Notes: a model not told the origin generated them from the sequence alone. Shown: positions 40,404 through 49,177, counted from the first letter of the stretch. The stretch: DNA of 64,000 nucleotides from Serratia rhizosphaerae (GCF_009817885.1 NZ_CP041764.1:4712001-4776000), one strand, 5' to 3'. Made by a program: numbers and translations.

Positions 40404-41452
40404 GGCATCGCCTCCGTCAGCCAGCTCTCCAGCAGCCAGGCACCGCCCTGGCCATCCAGCACGTTCAGCAACGCATGGCCGAGCGGCATCGGGAACTGCT
40501 GCAGATAACGCCAAAACAGCGCGGGATTCATGCAGCCGCTGTCGCCATACAGATCATTCAGTGCCTGATGAGCCAGCGTGACGGGCAGACGATCGAACGC
40601 CTGCTGCTGCAGCTGGCGCAGCGCGCCGGCCGGCGGCGTAACGCCCAGTATCTGTCGGGTATTGGCGCCGCAGTGCTGCAGCCAACTGTCCGCCAGATAC
40701 TGCGCAGCCTGACGTTGCCCGTCCGGCAGCCGCAGATAGCGGCTGAGGTGCAGCCAGGGGCCGCCGGGGGCATTTTTTTTCAGAATCAGACAGCCAAGCC
40801 GCTCTACGCTGGCCTGGCTGTTGGCCAGCGCGCCGCTACGCGTCCGTGCATAACGCTGCATCTCCGAAAAGACCAGCACCGGGATGCTGCGAAAGTGGCC
40901 GCAGATAATCACGTTGTCGCTGAGATCGCTGTTCAGCATGTCCTGTGCGATCAGCAGCGCGCTCATTAACCCGTTGCGCTCACCGCGCAGCTTGCCGCTG
41001 AAGCCGTTAATGCCGTAATCACGCACGATATTTTTCGGCAGGATGTCGACACTCAGCGCGTCGCGCCAGCTGTTGACCTCTTCAAAGGTGGTGGTTTCTC
41101 CCCAGGCATCGACGTACAGCAAGGCGTTGCGCTCATGACGCAGCTGAAATTCGCCTTTGGTGCCCAACTGCGCCACTGCCTGATGGCAGGCGTCGCCCAG
41201 GCCGTTCAGCCAGTCCCGGTAATTGGTTTTGCGCAGCGCCTCGGCGGGCAGCATGGCAGCATCAATACCAAAGCGGCGCAACAGCCACTGGCGGCTGCCT
41301 GCTTTGGCATTGGCTTTTTTATACAGCGACGCCTCCCAGACGTTGAACCAGGTAGGCTGAAAGCGCTGCAGCAGCGTGTCCGGCTCCAGCAGGGAAAAAC
41401 CGGCCAGGCGGATAGCGTCCGCCGGTATCTGACGTTCGGACGGCTTACTCAT
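40400..41452 (-). CDS. Unrecognised cytoplasmic protein, possibly a degenerate thiolase-fold protein
   Basis: A 350-residue soluble protein between the third ketosynthase and the DUF3108-like gene. It overlaps the ketosynthase gene by 8 bases and the next gene by 4 (GTGA), so it is an integral operon member. Segments such as GLMSALLIAQDMLNSDLSDNVIICGHFRSIPVLVFSEMQRYARTRSGALANSQASVERLGCLIL read like the central part of a ketosynthase (the stretch after the active-site loop), but the catalytic Cys and His motifs are not visible. I treat the thiolase-like fold as a possibility only. Confidence 0.6.
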   Translation of the reverse strand: MSKPSERQIPADAIRLAGFSLLEPDTLLQRFQPTWFNVWEASLYKKANAKAGSRQWLLRRFGIDAAMLPAEALRKTNYRDWLNGLGDACHQAVAQLGTKGEFQLRHERNALLYVDAWGETTTFEEVNSWRDALSVDILPKNIVRDYGINGFSGKLRGERNGLMSALLIAQDMLNSDLSDNVIICGHFRSIPVLVFSEMQRYARTRSGALANSQASVERLGCLILKKNAPGGPWLHLSRYLRLPDGQRQAAQYLADSWLQHCGANTRQILGVTPPAGALRQLQQQAFDRLPVTLAHQALNDLYGDSGCMNPALFWRYLQQFPMPLGHALLNVLDGQGGAWLLESWLTEAMP

Positions 41453-42671
41453 GCGTCCCCTCCCGGCAGTCTGAGAGCACCATGGCGATCACCGAACCAT
41501 CCAGCCCGATGCCCGACTTGAGCAGGTGCGGCGTGTGCAGAGGCAACGGCGGCGCATCCATATGCACGTGGATCGGTAAAGCGGCATCGACCGGATGACG
41601 ACCAGTAGCGGCCAGCAGGCGCCGCTGCAGCAGGGCATCCGCCGCCAGCATAAAATCCAGTACGCCGCTGCAGGTGGCGACATAGCCCGCCTGACCCTTG
41701 TAACTGACGACCGGTATGCCGCTTCTGCCCCAGACCTTCTGCAGCGCCATCGCTTCGGCTTTGTCGCCGGCGACGGTGCCGTTGGCGTGCGGCAGCGCAC
41801 AGGCGATATCCTGCGGCGTCAGGCCGGCCGCCTGCAGCGCACCATCAATGGTTTGCGCGATGGTGCGGAAATCGGCGGTAAAAGCGCCGCCGCGGCCGCT
41901 GCTGCCCTGGCGACACACCGAACTGCGGATGGCGACCGCCGGCGTGACGCCGCGACGCCTGGCGTGCTCTTCGCTTTCGATCAGCAACGCCACCGCGCCG
42001 TCGGCCAGCAGCACGCTGTTGTCCTGGTTGTTAAACGGCTGCGACCGGCCGCTGCCGAGCATGTCCTGCCCGCCCATAAACACCACGTCCTGCAGCACGA
42101 TCTTCAGCCAGCCGGCCACCAGCGCCACATCGGTCTGACCGGCGGCGATGCCGGCCTGCGCCAGATGCAGCGCCGTCAGCGAGGAGTTACTGGCGCTGTA
42201 CACCGAAGTCGGTGGCCAGTCGAGGCGATAAGTGTCGACAAAGCGGCGCGCCAGCGCGTCCTGCGCGTAGCTGGCGGCATGCAGCTGTTTGATCGCCGGG
42301 AAAAACAGCAGATCTTCCGTATCATTACGATCCTGATAGCCGGCAAAGTCGGCGATATTCGGCCGCACGCCGTTGCCGGCCAGGAAGACCCGCACGCGCG
42401 GCCCCTGCAGCGCGGATGCCGGCAGGCCGGCCATCGCCAGCGCCTCATCAATCACCGGCTGCAGCTGCAGCCACGGTGTGGCGTCGGTGCGCGCCGCCCG
42501 CGCCGTATGCGGATTATTGCCCAGACGCAGGTTCTGCCAGTCGTCGTCGTTGTCGAACCAGGGAACGCCGGTCGCACAGCGCCCGGCGGTAATCGCCTCA
42601 ATCAGCGCCGGAAAATCCGCCGCCAGCGGACTGCACTGCCCCCAGCCGCTGGCTATCACCTGCTGTTTCAC
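41445..42671 (-). CDS. Beta-ketoacyl synthase homologue lacking the active-site cysteine
   Basis: A 408-residue ketosynthase-fold protein. The nucleophile region reads YSASNSSLTALHLAQ where an active enzyme has a cysteine (ACSSSL pattern), so Cys is replaced, apparently by Ser. The first His motif is kept (PHANGTVAGDKAEA) and the Lys region is SYKGQAGY, with the second His replaced. It therefore looks like a chain-length-factor type partner or a decarboxylating initiation synthase rather than a condensing enzyme. Its ATG overlaps the stop of the fused ketosynthase gene, supporting a joint complex. Confidence 0.8.
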   Translation of the reverse strand: MKQQVIASGWGQCSPLAADFPALIEAITAGRCATGVPWFDNDDDWQNLRLGNNPHTARAARTDATPWLQLQPVIDEALAMAGLPASALQGPRVRVFLAGNGVRPNIADFAGYQDRNDTEDLLFFPAIKQLHAASYAQDALARRFVDTYRLDWPPTSVYSASNSSLTALHLAQAGIAAGQTDVALVAGWLKIVLQDVVFMGGQDMLGSGRSQPFNNQDNSVLLADGAVALLIESEEHARRRGVTPAVAIRSSVCRQGSSGRGGAFTADFRTIAQTIDGALQAAGLTPQDIACALPHANGTVAGDKAEAMALQKVWGRSGIPVVSYKGQAGYVATCSGVLDFMLAADALLQRRLLAATGRHPVDAALPIHVHMDAPPLPLHTPHLLKSGIGLDGSVIAMVLSDCREGTHE

Positions 42672-45226
42672 GCTGCCTTCCTCAGCACCACGGCGTAGTG
42701 GTTGCCGCCTTCGGTGGCGCCGATCACCAGCGCCGTATTCACCGTCTGCTGCAACGGCGCGGTCACGAAGTGGAAATCTTCAGCGCAGAATTCCTGCGTA
42801 TACGGAATTGGCAGAATTTCACCGCGTCGCATGATTTCACTGACCACGGCGATATTGAGCAGACCAATGCTCGATTCGACCAGGCCGAACCAACCGTTAT
42901 AGTTGACCAGAGGTACTTTACGACGCGCCTCACCCAGGCTGTGGCGCAGCGCGTCGATTTCCACCGTGTTGCGCAACGGCGTACCGTCGCTGGTGCCGCA
43001 CACCAGATCTAATTCATGCGGTTCGATCGCCGCTTCCTGCAACGCCTGCCCGATGGCGCGCGACAGAGAGGCAGACCGGGCCACAACATCATGGGGGTCA
43101 AAGAAGCTGCCGTCGTTGTCTTTGCCGTAACCGATGATTTCGGCGTGAATATGCGCCCCACGCGCCTGAGCATGCTGCAGATCTTCCAGGAGCAGCATCG
43201 CCGCGCCCTCACCGGGGATATAACCTTGTGCATGATTGCTGTACACCTGAAAAGCCGCCGCATCGCAGGTCAGCTGCAGATCGCCGCTGAGCGCCTGCAG
43301 ATACACCGCGAAGGTGCTCATGTTTTCATCCGCGCCGCCGACGATTACCTGCGGCTGCAGCGCCTGGCGCACCAGCTCGTAACCATAGGTCAGCGCCCCT
43401 AATCCGGCGTTGATGCCGGTCGCCAGCGAGGTGTTATACCCCTTGATGCCTTCTGAAATAGAACAGAAGGTGGAAATGGCGTTCATCAGCGAGCCGGGGA
43501 ATTCCGAGGTCCGCACCTTGGTCGGGTCCGGGAACAGGCTCTGCAGATAGCGGTCCACCGTCGCCTGCGGGCCTTTGGACATGCCGAGTATCATGCCCAG
43601 CGTCTGGCCGTCGCGTTTGATTTTGCGCCCGGCGTCGCTCATCGCCTGCGTCAACGCCAACAGCGCAAAGGTGCTGATCAGGTTGGCCTTGCGCGGATCG
43701 AAACGGCGCAGCGTCTTGCGCGGATCCAGATCGGTGATTTGGTGCACGCCGGTCGCCTTGTCCAGCTCGCTGTCAATATCCATACCGGCGAAGCGCTGGT
43801 TCAGGAAGGCGCGTGATTCACTGTTTTTATTGATCGCCCCCAGCATCTGCCGGAACTCTTCCCGTGTTTTATCATCCAGTTGCAACGGTTGCAGACTGTC
43901 CGGTGTCAGCTGCTGCCACATACGTTGCAACATCGCCTGCAGCGTGTGGCCGGCGGCGCTGACCGCGCCCATTCCGGTGATCGCCACGCGCTTCGGCGCG
44001 TAGACGCTGGGAGGACTCTGCGCCGGCTTCACGCTGGCGATGACGCAGCAGTTATTGCCGCCGAAGGCGTAGTTGTTTTTCATAAACAGTCTGACGTCGC
44101 CGTGCTGGAACTCGTTGGGCACATAGTTGAGATCGCAGTTGGGACGCGGCGTGCTGAAATTGAGCGTCGGCAGGATTTTGTTTTCCGGCAGCGTCAGGAA
44201 ACAGGCGATCAGCTCAATGATGCCGGCGGAGCCGATATTGTGCCCGACATAGGCCTTGGTGGAGCTGACCGGGATGTCCATGATGTTGGGAAACACTTTC
44301 TTCATCGCCAGCGTTTCACAGCGGTCATTGGCCTCAGTGCCGGTGCCGTGCGCATTGATATAGCCGATATCTTCCGGCGTCAGCGCCGCATTCTGCAGCG
44401 CATGGCGCATCACCTGCACCGCGCCCTCGCCGCGCGGGTCCGGCGCGGTTTCATGGTAGGCGTCGCAGGAGGTGGCGTACGACACCATTTCGCCGTAGAT
44501 GGTCGCGCCGCGCGCCACCGCGTGTTCATACTCCTCCAACAGCAGCGCGCCGGCGCCTTCGCCGATCGACATGCCCGGCGAGCCGGAGAACGGGCTGGAC
44601 GGCGTGCGTTTCATGGCGTGCAGCGCATAGAAGCCGGCGAAGGTCGGCAGATAGATAGGTTCGGTGCCCACCACCAGCGCGGTGCTGTTCTTGCCGTTCT
44701 GGATCAGGTCATAGCCGATGCCCATAGCGTTGGTGCTGGCGGTGCAGGCGGTGGCGACCAGTTCAAAGCCGCCCTTGAGCCCCAGCAGCGAAGAGACAAT
44801 GGCGCTGCACGAGGCGAAACTGCCGGAAATGATGGCTTTCTGCAGTGAAAATGCCTCCATGCGCTGCTCAATCAGCGGAATAAAGGCTTCAGTGCCGGCC
44901 GAGGAGACGCCGATGATTAATGCCGTTCTGTCACGCAGCGCGCCCGGCGGCAGTTCCCCTTGCTCCAGCGCTTCATGGCCCACCTTATAGGCCCACAGCG
45001 CAGCGTTATCCAGCGAAGCGACCATCTCGTCGGACAGCTCCGGCCAACTCAGCGGCTGCAGCACTTCCGAAGCGTTGGCGTCTTCAAACCACTCCAGGTA
45101 TTTTTTGCTCGGTTTAATACCACAGGTTTTATCGAACAGCGCCTGCTTGAATTCAGGCACGTTGGTGGCGATGGAGGAGAGATGCCCCATCCCGGTTATC
45201 ACCACGCGTTTGCGAGTAACAGTCAT
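42668..45226 (-). CDS. Fused ketosynthase pair: active KS plus inactive KS (KS-CLF fusion)
   Basis: An 852-residue protein made of two FabF-like domains. Domain 1 (about 1-415) has the full triad: Cys161 in VATACTASTN, His293 in NAHGTGTEAND, and His329 in KAYVGHNIGSAG. Domain 2 (from about 427, KRVAITGMGAVSAAG) has the same fold, but the cysteine position is Leu (TSLATGINAG) and the first His motif reads CGTSDGTP, so it cannot condense. This is the layout of a KS-chain-length-factor heterodimer joined in one chain. The ATG at 45226 has GGAAGA nearby; the frame to 45400 overlaps the preceding gene and is rejected. It is the central condensing enzyme of the operon. Confidence 0.88.
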   Translation of the reverse strand: MTVTRKRVVITGMGHLSSIATNVPEFKQALFDKTCGIKPSKKYLEWFEDANASEVLQPLSWPELSDEMVASLDNAALWAYKVGHEALEQGELPPGALRDRTALIIGVSSAGTEAFIPLIEQRMEAFSLQKAIISGSFASCSAIVSSLLGLKGGFELVATACTASTNAMGIGYDLIQNGKNSTALVVGTEPIYLPTFAGFYALHAMKRTPSSPFSGSPGMSIGEGAGALLLEEYEHAVARGATIYGEMVSYATSCDAYHETAPDPRGEGAVQVMRHALQNAALTPEDIGYINAHGTGTEANDRCETLAMKKVFPNIMDIPVSSTKAYVGHNIGSAGIIELIACFLTLPENKILPTLNFSTPRPNCDLNYVPNEFQHGDVRLFMKNNYAFGGNNCCVIASVKPAQSPPSVYAPKRVAITGMGAVSAAGHTLQAMLQRMWQQLTPDSLQPLQLDDKTREEFRQMLGAINKNSESRAFLNQRFAGMDIDSELDKATGVHQITDLDPRKTLRRFDPRKANLISTFALLALTQAMSDAGRKIKRDGQTLGMILGMSKGPQATVDRYLQSLFPDPTKVRTSEFPGSLMNAISTFCSISEGIKGYNTSLATGINAGLGALTYGYELVRQALQPQVIVGGADENMSTFAVYLQALSGDLQLTCDAAAFQVYSNHAQGYIPGEGAAMLLLEDLQHAQARGAHIHAEIIGYGKDNDGSFFDPHDVVARSASLSRAIGQALQEAAIEPHELDLVCGTSDGTPLRNTVEIDALRHSLGEARRKVPLVNYNGWFGLVESSIGLLNIAVVSEIMRRGEILPIPYTQEFCAEDFHFVTAPLQQTVNTALVIGATEGGNHYAVVLRKAA

Positions 45227-45306
45227 AATGTCTTCCGTGTATGTCTTCCGTGTCGGCAAACCCACATTGAGGATGTGACGCGCCCATACCGGGCGCGTCT
45301 TGAGCG

Positions 45307-46560
45307 TCAGGCCTGCGGCGGCTTGTCGGCCGATGCTTGCTCGGCCTGCTCCTGCGCGGCTTTTTCCGCCGCTTCCTGCTCTTCCTTGATGCGCTGCCAC
45401 TCAAACTGCTGCAGCAGATCGCGCGGACGCGTGCTGTCGACGTAGCTGTGCTCCGACGGGTTGATCAGGAAGCTGTAGTTGCGGGCGAACGGCACCGCGG
45501 CGGTGTTCACCGTCACCAGCGCGTCGCCGCACTGCACCTGATAGCTGTCGATATCTGCCCAGGCCCAGGCGTTGTGCAGCATCAGACGGCCCAGACAGGC
45601 GTCCAGATCCGCAGAGTAGTCGCAGACCATCACTTCGCCGATGCACTTGCCGTCCAGCAGCACTTTATCGCCGCGCTGCGGCATCGGTTCACTGCGCCCG
45701 GCGATGGTCATGCCGACGGCGCGCTGGGCGACGCCCTGCTCTACGCGTCCGCCGATGACCTCCTGGCCGGTGAATTGGTCCTTGTCATAACGCACCGTCC
45801 ACTGCATCTGCAGTTCGATCGGGCAACGGCTGTAGTCATTGAACAGCCCCGGCTCCCAGCAAGGGTTCTCCAGACGGGCCAGACGCTGATAGTCCAGACC
45901 GCCGGTGCGCAGATCGAACTTCTCGCCGGCTTCCAGCAGTTGCTGCCAGACGTTGGCCAGTTCATCGCGCGGCCCCATCAGCTTGTAGGAGAATTCGCCG
46001 TGCTTGCCGCTGCGCAGCAGGATCAGTTCGTCAACGTGCATATGCTCCTGGAACGGCAGGCCGATCACATCCATACCGTACAGTTCCGCCAGCAGTTCCC
46101 AGGCGTACGGCCCTTCAAGGTGCAGCGTGCCCCAGTCCGGCGTCAGCGACTCAATGGCCTCGATTTCGTCGAACTCTTCCTCGTTGCCCGCCAGCTGGTC
46201 GCGCAGCAACTGGCACAGAGCCTCGCCGGTCATCCACTCGGAAATCAGCAGAAAGCGCTCATCATCGCAGGCGATGTACAGATCGCTGACGATCATGCCG
46301 TCGCGATCGAGGATCAGGCTATACATCGCCTGTTCGTCGCGGATGGAGGAGACATCGCCGGACACCACCTGATTCAGCAGCGACCAGGCGCTGTCGCCGC
46401 TGACGCTGGCGATGCCGAAGTGCGAGTAGTCGACCAGTAGAATGTTCTTACGCAGTGCCTGATGCTCGGCGGCGGCGTCAAAGTAGCGCAGTGGGACGGC
46501 GACGCCGTTGCGTTCGCCCATGATGGCGCCATTTTGCTGATGAATATCGCTCAGTTTCAT
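45307..46560 (-). CDS. GcvT-like (aminomethyltransferase fold) protein in the lipid operon
   Basis: A 417-residue protein of the GcvT/YgfZ/dimethylglycine dehydrogenase fold. It shows GVAVPLRYFDAAAEHQALRKNILLVDYSHFGIASVSGDSAWSLLNQVVSGDV at the N-terminus, GPRDELANVWQQLLEAG, and the hallmark LARLENPCWEPGLFNDYSR with YDKDQFTGQEVI. Members bind tetrahydrofolate and transfer one-carbon units or act in iron-sulfur repair. The C-terminal 35 residues are a charged, alanine-rich tail (EEQEAAEKAAQEQAEQ). It starts inside the end of the ACP gene (ATGA). A folate-dependent C1 step in an acyl pathway would be unusual. Confidence 0.82.
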   Translation of the reverse strand: MKLSDIHQQNGAIMGERNGVAVPLRYFDAAAEHQALRKNILLVDYSHFGIASVSGDSAWSLLNQVVSGDVSSIRDEQAMYSLILDRDGMIVSDLYIACDDERFLLISEWMTGEALCQLLRDQLAGNEEEFDEIEAIESLTPDWGTLHLEGPYAWELLAELYGMDVIGLPFQEHMHVDELILLRSGKHGEFSYKLMGPRDELANVWQQLLEAGEKFDLRTGGLDYQRLARLENPCWEPGLFNDYSRCPIELQMQWTVRYDKDQFTGQEVIGGRVEQGVAQRAVGMTIAGRSEPMPQRGDKVLLDGKCIGEVMVCDYSADLDACLGRLMLHNAWAWADIDSYQVQCGDALVTVNTAAVPFARNYSFLINPSEHSYVDSTRPRDLLQQFEWQRIKEEQEAAEKAAQEQAEQASADKPPQA

Positions 46561-46883
46561 GCCTTCTCCGCCTTTTCTGCTGCCTTGTCCGCCGCCATTT
46601 CGCCCTGCTTGCCGATCACAAACGACGCCAGGGTGTTCACACTGCGCATATAGGAAGGATCGTCGCCCTCTTTCACCCGGATATTGAAGGTTTCATCGAG
46701 CAGCACGATCACCTCGGTGGCATCTACCGAATCCAGCTTCAGCCCGCTGCCGAACAGTGGCGTATCGTCATCAATCTGCTGTACGTTCTGATACAGGTTG
46801 AGGCGTTCGATCAGCCCCGCCTTGATTTGTTCCAGTACCTGTTGTCGTTGTTCAATTACGGCGTTTAGCCCGGTGTTACTCAT
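46557..46883 (-). CDS. Acyl carrier protein
   Basis: A 108-residue carrier protein. The phosphopantetheine site is Ser52 in GLKLDSVDATEVIVLLDE, preceded by DDDTPLFGSG, which is the usual helix II pattern. The N-terminal 20 residues and the charged C-terminal tail (ADKAAEKAEKA) extend it beyond the normal 78-residue ACP. It would be activated by the AcpS encoded at the start of the operon and serve the ketosynthases, reductases and dehydratase here. The tail resembles that of the neighbouring GcvT-like protein (alanine/lysine/glutamate-rich). Confidence 0.9.
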   Translation of the reverse strand: MSNTGLNAVIEQRQQVLEQIKAGLIERLNLYQNVQQIDDDTPLFGSGLKLDSVDATEVIVLLDETFNIRVKEGDDPSYMRSVNTLASFVIGKQGEMAADKAAEKAEKA

Positions 46884-46901
46884 GGTGTTGCTTCCCCACG
46901 G

Positions 46902-47492
46902 TTAATTAATCTGTATGCCCTTGGCTTCCGCAATGCTGCGGTCAATGCGGAAATTGACGATGCGACCGGCACAGGCGATATGACGCCCGACGCGGGCTTC
47001 CACTTCGTAATGGTGGAAGCCGTTGGGATCGGCGAACGCCAGCTTACTGTGCACTTCAATAGTGTCGCCCGGGTTGACCACGTGGCGGTACTTGACGTCC
47101 TGAGACGCCAGAAAACCGATAATGCGGTGGCGTTCGGCCATCACCCGTTCAACCCCTTCGGCGTTGGCTAGCGAACGCGCCACCTCATCGAATTTCTTCA
47201 GCGGCGTTGCGGTTTCCCGCTCATGGCGCTGGCAGTAATCGCACAGCAGACTGAAATACTCGCTGGCCTGGCCGAAAATCTCGGCGATCAGCACGCCCGG
47301 CATCACCGGGTTATCCGGGAAGTGTCCCGGGATATAGGGTTCATTGAAGGTGACGTGCTTGATCACAGTGATCGAGCCTTTCTCGCCGGGGGTAAAATCC
47401 ACGATGCGATCGACCATGAAGATGGGGGCTCGCCAAGCGCCCATCCGCAGCAGCACCGAAGGGGTAACCAGACTTTTGTTATAGTTAGGCAT
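46902..47492 (-). CDS. 3-hydroxyacyl-ACP dehydratase (FabZ-like hot-dog fold)
   Basis: A 196-residue hot-dog protein. The FabZ motif is clear: PYIPGHFPDNPVMPGVLIAE with catalytic His57 and Glu71, preceded by APIFMVDRIVDFTPGEKGSI. It is about 45 residues longer than FabZ, due to an insert after the motif (CDYCQRHERETATPLKKF). It would dehydrate the 3-hydroxyacyl-ACP made by the FabG-like reductase. Gene is 17 bases from the reductase gene in the same operon. Confidence 0.88.
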   Translation of the reverse strand: MPNYNKSLVTPSVLLRMGAWRAPIFMVDRIVDFTPGEKGSITVIKHVTFNEPYIPGHFPDNPVMPGVLIAEIFGQASEYFSLLCDYCQRHERETATPLKKFDEVARSLANAEGVERVMAERHRIIGFLASQDVKYRHVVNPGDTIEVHSKLAFADPNGFHHYEVEARVGRHIACAGRIVNFRIDRSIAEAKGIQIN

Positions 47493-47508
47493 GCGACTTT
47501 CCTGTCAA

Positions 47509-48264
47509 TTAACGCATAATCAGGCCGCCATCAGCGATCAGGGTCTGACCGACGATGTAGCTGGATGCGTCCGAACTCAAAAACGCCACCACGTTGGCGA
47601 TCTCGTCAACATGACCAAGACGCTTGAGTGGAATGGCGGACATCACGTTGCGCACAATCTGGCGCGGAACTTTTTTCACCATGCGCGATTCAATCATCCC
47701 CGGGGCCACCGCATTCACGCGAACCCCTTTGGCTGCCATCTCGGCGGCCAGCGTGCGGGTGAAGCCGACAATGCCGGCCTTGGCCGCGCTGTAGTTGGTC
47801 TGGCCAAAGCTGGAGGTGACGCCGGATACCGACGAAATATTGACGATCGCCGCCTGACGCGCGAGACGTAACAGGCGCATACACTGCTTGGTCATATTAA
47901 AGGTACCGTACAGGTTGACCTTAATGACCTGATCGAACTCCTCAAAACTTAGGGCGCTGAATAAATTATCTTTATAAATACCAGCATTATTAATTAATAC
48001 ATGAATAGAACCAGCCTCAGCATCGAGCGCATTCACCAATTCATCGACGGATTGAATATCCGAAACATCGCACTGGTGAATGTTTAATGCCTGCCCCTGC
48101 GGATGTTTGGCCTGTAACTTTTCCAGGCCGCTGACATCATTATGGTAAACAGCATACACAGTCGCACCCTGCCCAAGATATTTCTTGCATATAGCCAGAC
48201 CAATATCCCCGCTTGCGCCGGTGACCAGCACATTTTTCCCGTTTAAATCAGGATATATCGCCAT
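47509..48264 (-). CDS. 3-oxoacyl-ACP reductase (FabG-like SDR)
   Basis: A 251-residue SDR with NADP motif LVTGASGDIGLAI, LINNAGIYKDNLF, the Ser-Tyr-Lys triad in NISSVSGVTSSFGQTNYSAAKAG, and the ending SYIVGQTLIADGGLIMR. This is a standard FabG pattern with Tyr-x3-Lys. It would reduce the beta-keto group formed by the fused ketosynthase. It is the second gene of the operon, 23 bases after acpS. Confidence 0.88.
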   Translation of the reverse strand: MAIYPDLNGKNVLVTGASGDIGLAICKKYLGQGATVYAVYHNDVSGLEKLQAKHPQGQALNIHQCDVSDIQSVDELVNALDAEAGSIHVLINNAGIYKDNLFSALSFEEFDQVIKVNLYGTFNMTKQCMRLLRLARQAAIVNISSVSGVTSSFGQTNYSAAKAGIVGFTRTLAAEMAAKGVRVNAVAPGMIESRMVKKVPRQIVRNVMSAIPLKRLGHVDEIANVVAFLSSDASSYIVGQTLIADGGLIMR

Positions 48265-48287
48265 AAATAATCCTTTATATTAACACG

Positions 48288-48677
48288 TCAACTAAATGCC
48301 GCCGCGGCAATAGCATGCGTACGACAGTGTGAAATACTCAGCGTAGATTGCGTCAGGCCGCGCACTTTCATCAGGCGGGCAAACTCACCGGAGAAAAAAT
48401 AAAAAGGCCGGCCCAATTCATCGTGGCGTACTTCAATGTCATGAAAGGCAATACCGAGACGGAAACCGGTGCCCAGCGCCTTTACAGCGGCTTCCTTGGC
48501 CGCCCAAAAGCCCGCTACGCGCTCGCAGTTAAGCGTAACGTCGCCCAGTTCACGCCGTTCATCATCGGTTAAAAGACGGTGCAGTAATTTATCTCCGCTA
48601 CGCTTTATTGCCGTTGCGATACGATCTATATCTATAATATCGACACCAAGATTCACTCTGACTTTATCCTTAGTCAT
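48288..48677 (-). CDS. Holo-ACP synthase (AcpS-type phosphopantetheinyl transferase)
   Basis: A 129-residue transferase with the AcpS motifs GVDIIDIDRI (magnesium-binding Asp) and FWAAKEAAVKALG, ending with ISHCRTHAIAAAAF. It transfers 4'-phosphopantetheine from CoA to the ACP serine. A dedicated AcpS as the first gene of the operon shows that the pathway carries its own carrier-protein activation, separate from the housekeeping acpS that normally lies beside pdxJ. Confidence 0.88.
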   Translation of the reverse strand: MTKDKVRVNLGVDIIDIDRIATAIKRSGDKLLHRLLTDDERRELGDVTLNCERVAGFWAAKEAAVKALGTGFRLGIAFHDIEVRHDELGRPFYFFSGEFARLMKVRGLTQSTLSISHCRTHAIAAAAFS

Positions 48678-49128
48678 TAAATCCCAAAATTACTGCCCGT
48701 CGAATGCGAACAATATTTAACGATCGGAATGAACGTATCCATTCCTGGAGGCTGAGTGCGATTTTCATTGAGTAAGGACGGCGGGATTCCATCCGCGTCT
48801 AATGGGGAATGTTAGCGCATGTTATTTCAAACAATCAACAAAGCACCAAATAAAAAGGCGCGCATCCATTAAATTGGAACTTTAACCTAAAAATACAACC
48901 AAGGTAAAAACAAAAATATAAAACAAAAACAAAGTGCAACATAAAACTCTGCAAAAAACAATAAACACAAAATCTAAAGCTATGAGAATATTCCTTGCGC
49001 ATTAAAAACCTCCTGAATAAGCAGGAATATTTTCGGTAAATAATTGAGAAATTACCTGTAGATTGATTGCAAGTATAAAAGCCAGCAAATAATAAAGCTG
49101 ACTTGGTGTTTTAATTCAGCGAATAAAT
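48678..49128. other. AT-rich promoter region of the lipid operon
   Basis: About 450 bases with no credible gene; A-rich on the plus strand between 48830 and 49100. It holds the presumed promoter of the operon. The low GC content next to GC-rich genes is typical of H-NS-bound promoters of acquired operons, which is an inference. Confidence 0.5.
48809..48838 (-). promoter_or_regulatory. Candidate promoter of the lipid operon
   Basis: Minus-strand TTGATT (48833-48838), 18-base spacer, TAACAT (48809-48814). Four of six matches in each box; this would leave a leader of about 125 bases before acpS. Confidence 0.3.
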
Positions 49129-49166
49129 AAAGTAAAACTCACGCCATCCTAGTGCCGAATGGCGTG
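49129..49166 (-). terminator. Terminator after the metallo-beta-lactamase-fold gene
   Basis: Perfect 8-bp stem CACGCCAT / ATGGCGTG (49140-49147, 49159-49166) with an 11-base loop; on the minus strand it is followed by AGTTTTACTTT. Confidence 0.7.
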
Positions 49167-49177
49167 GTGTTCGGACC

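Noticed and set aside
48678..49128. A hidden small gene in the AT-rich gap before the lipid operon
   Set aside because: No frame has a ribosome site with a plausible protein; the stretch is poly-A-rich and better explained as a promoter region.
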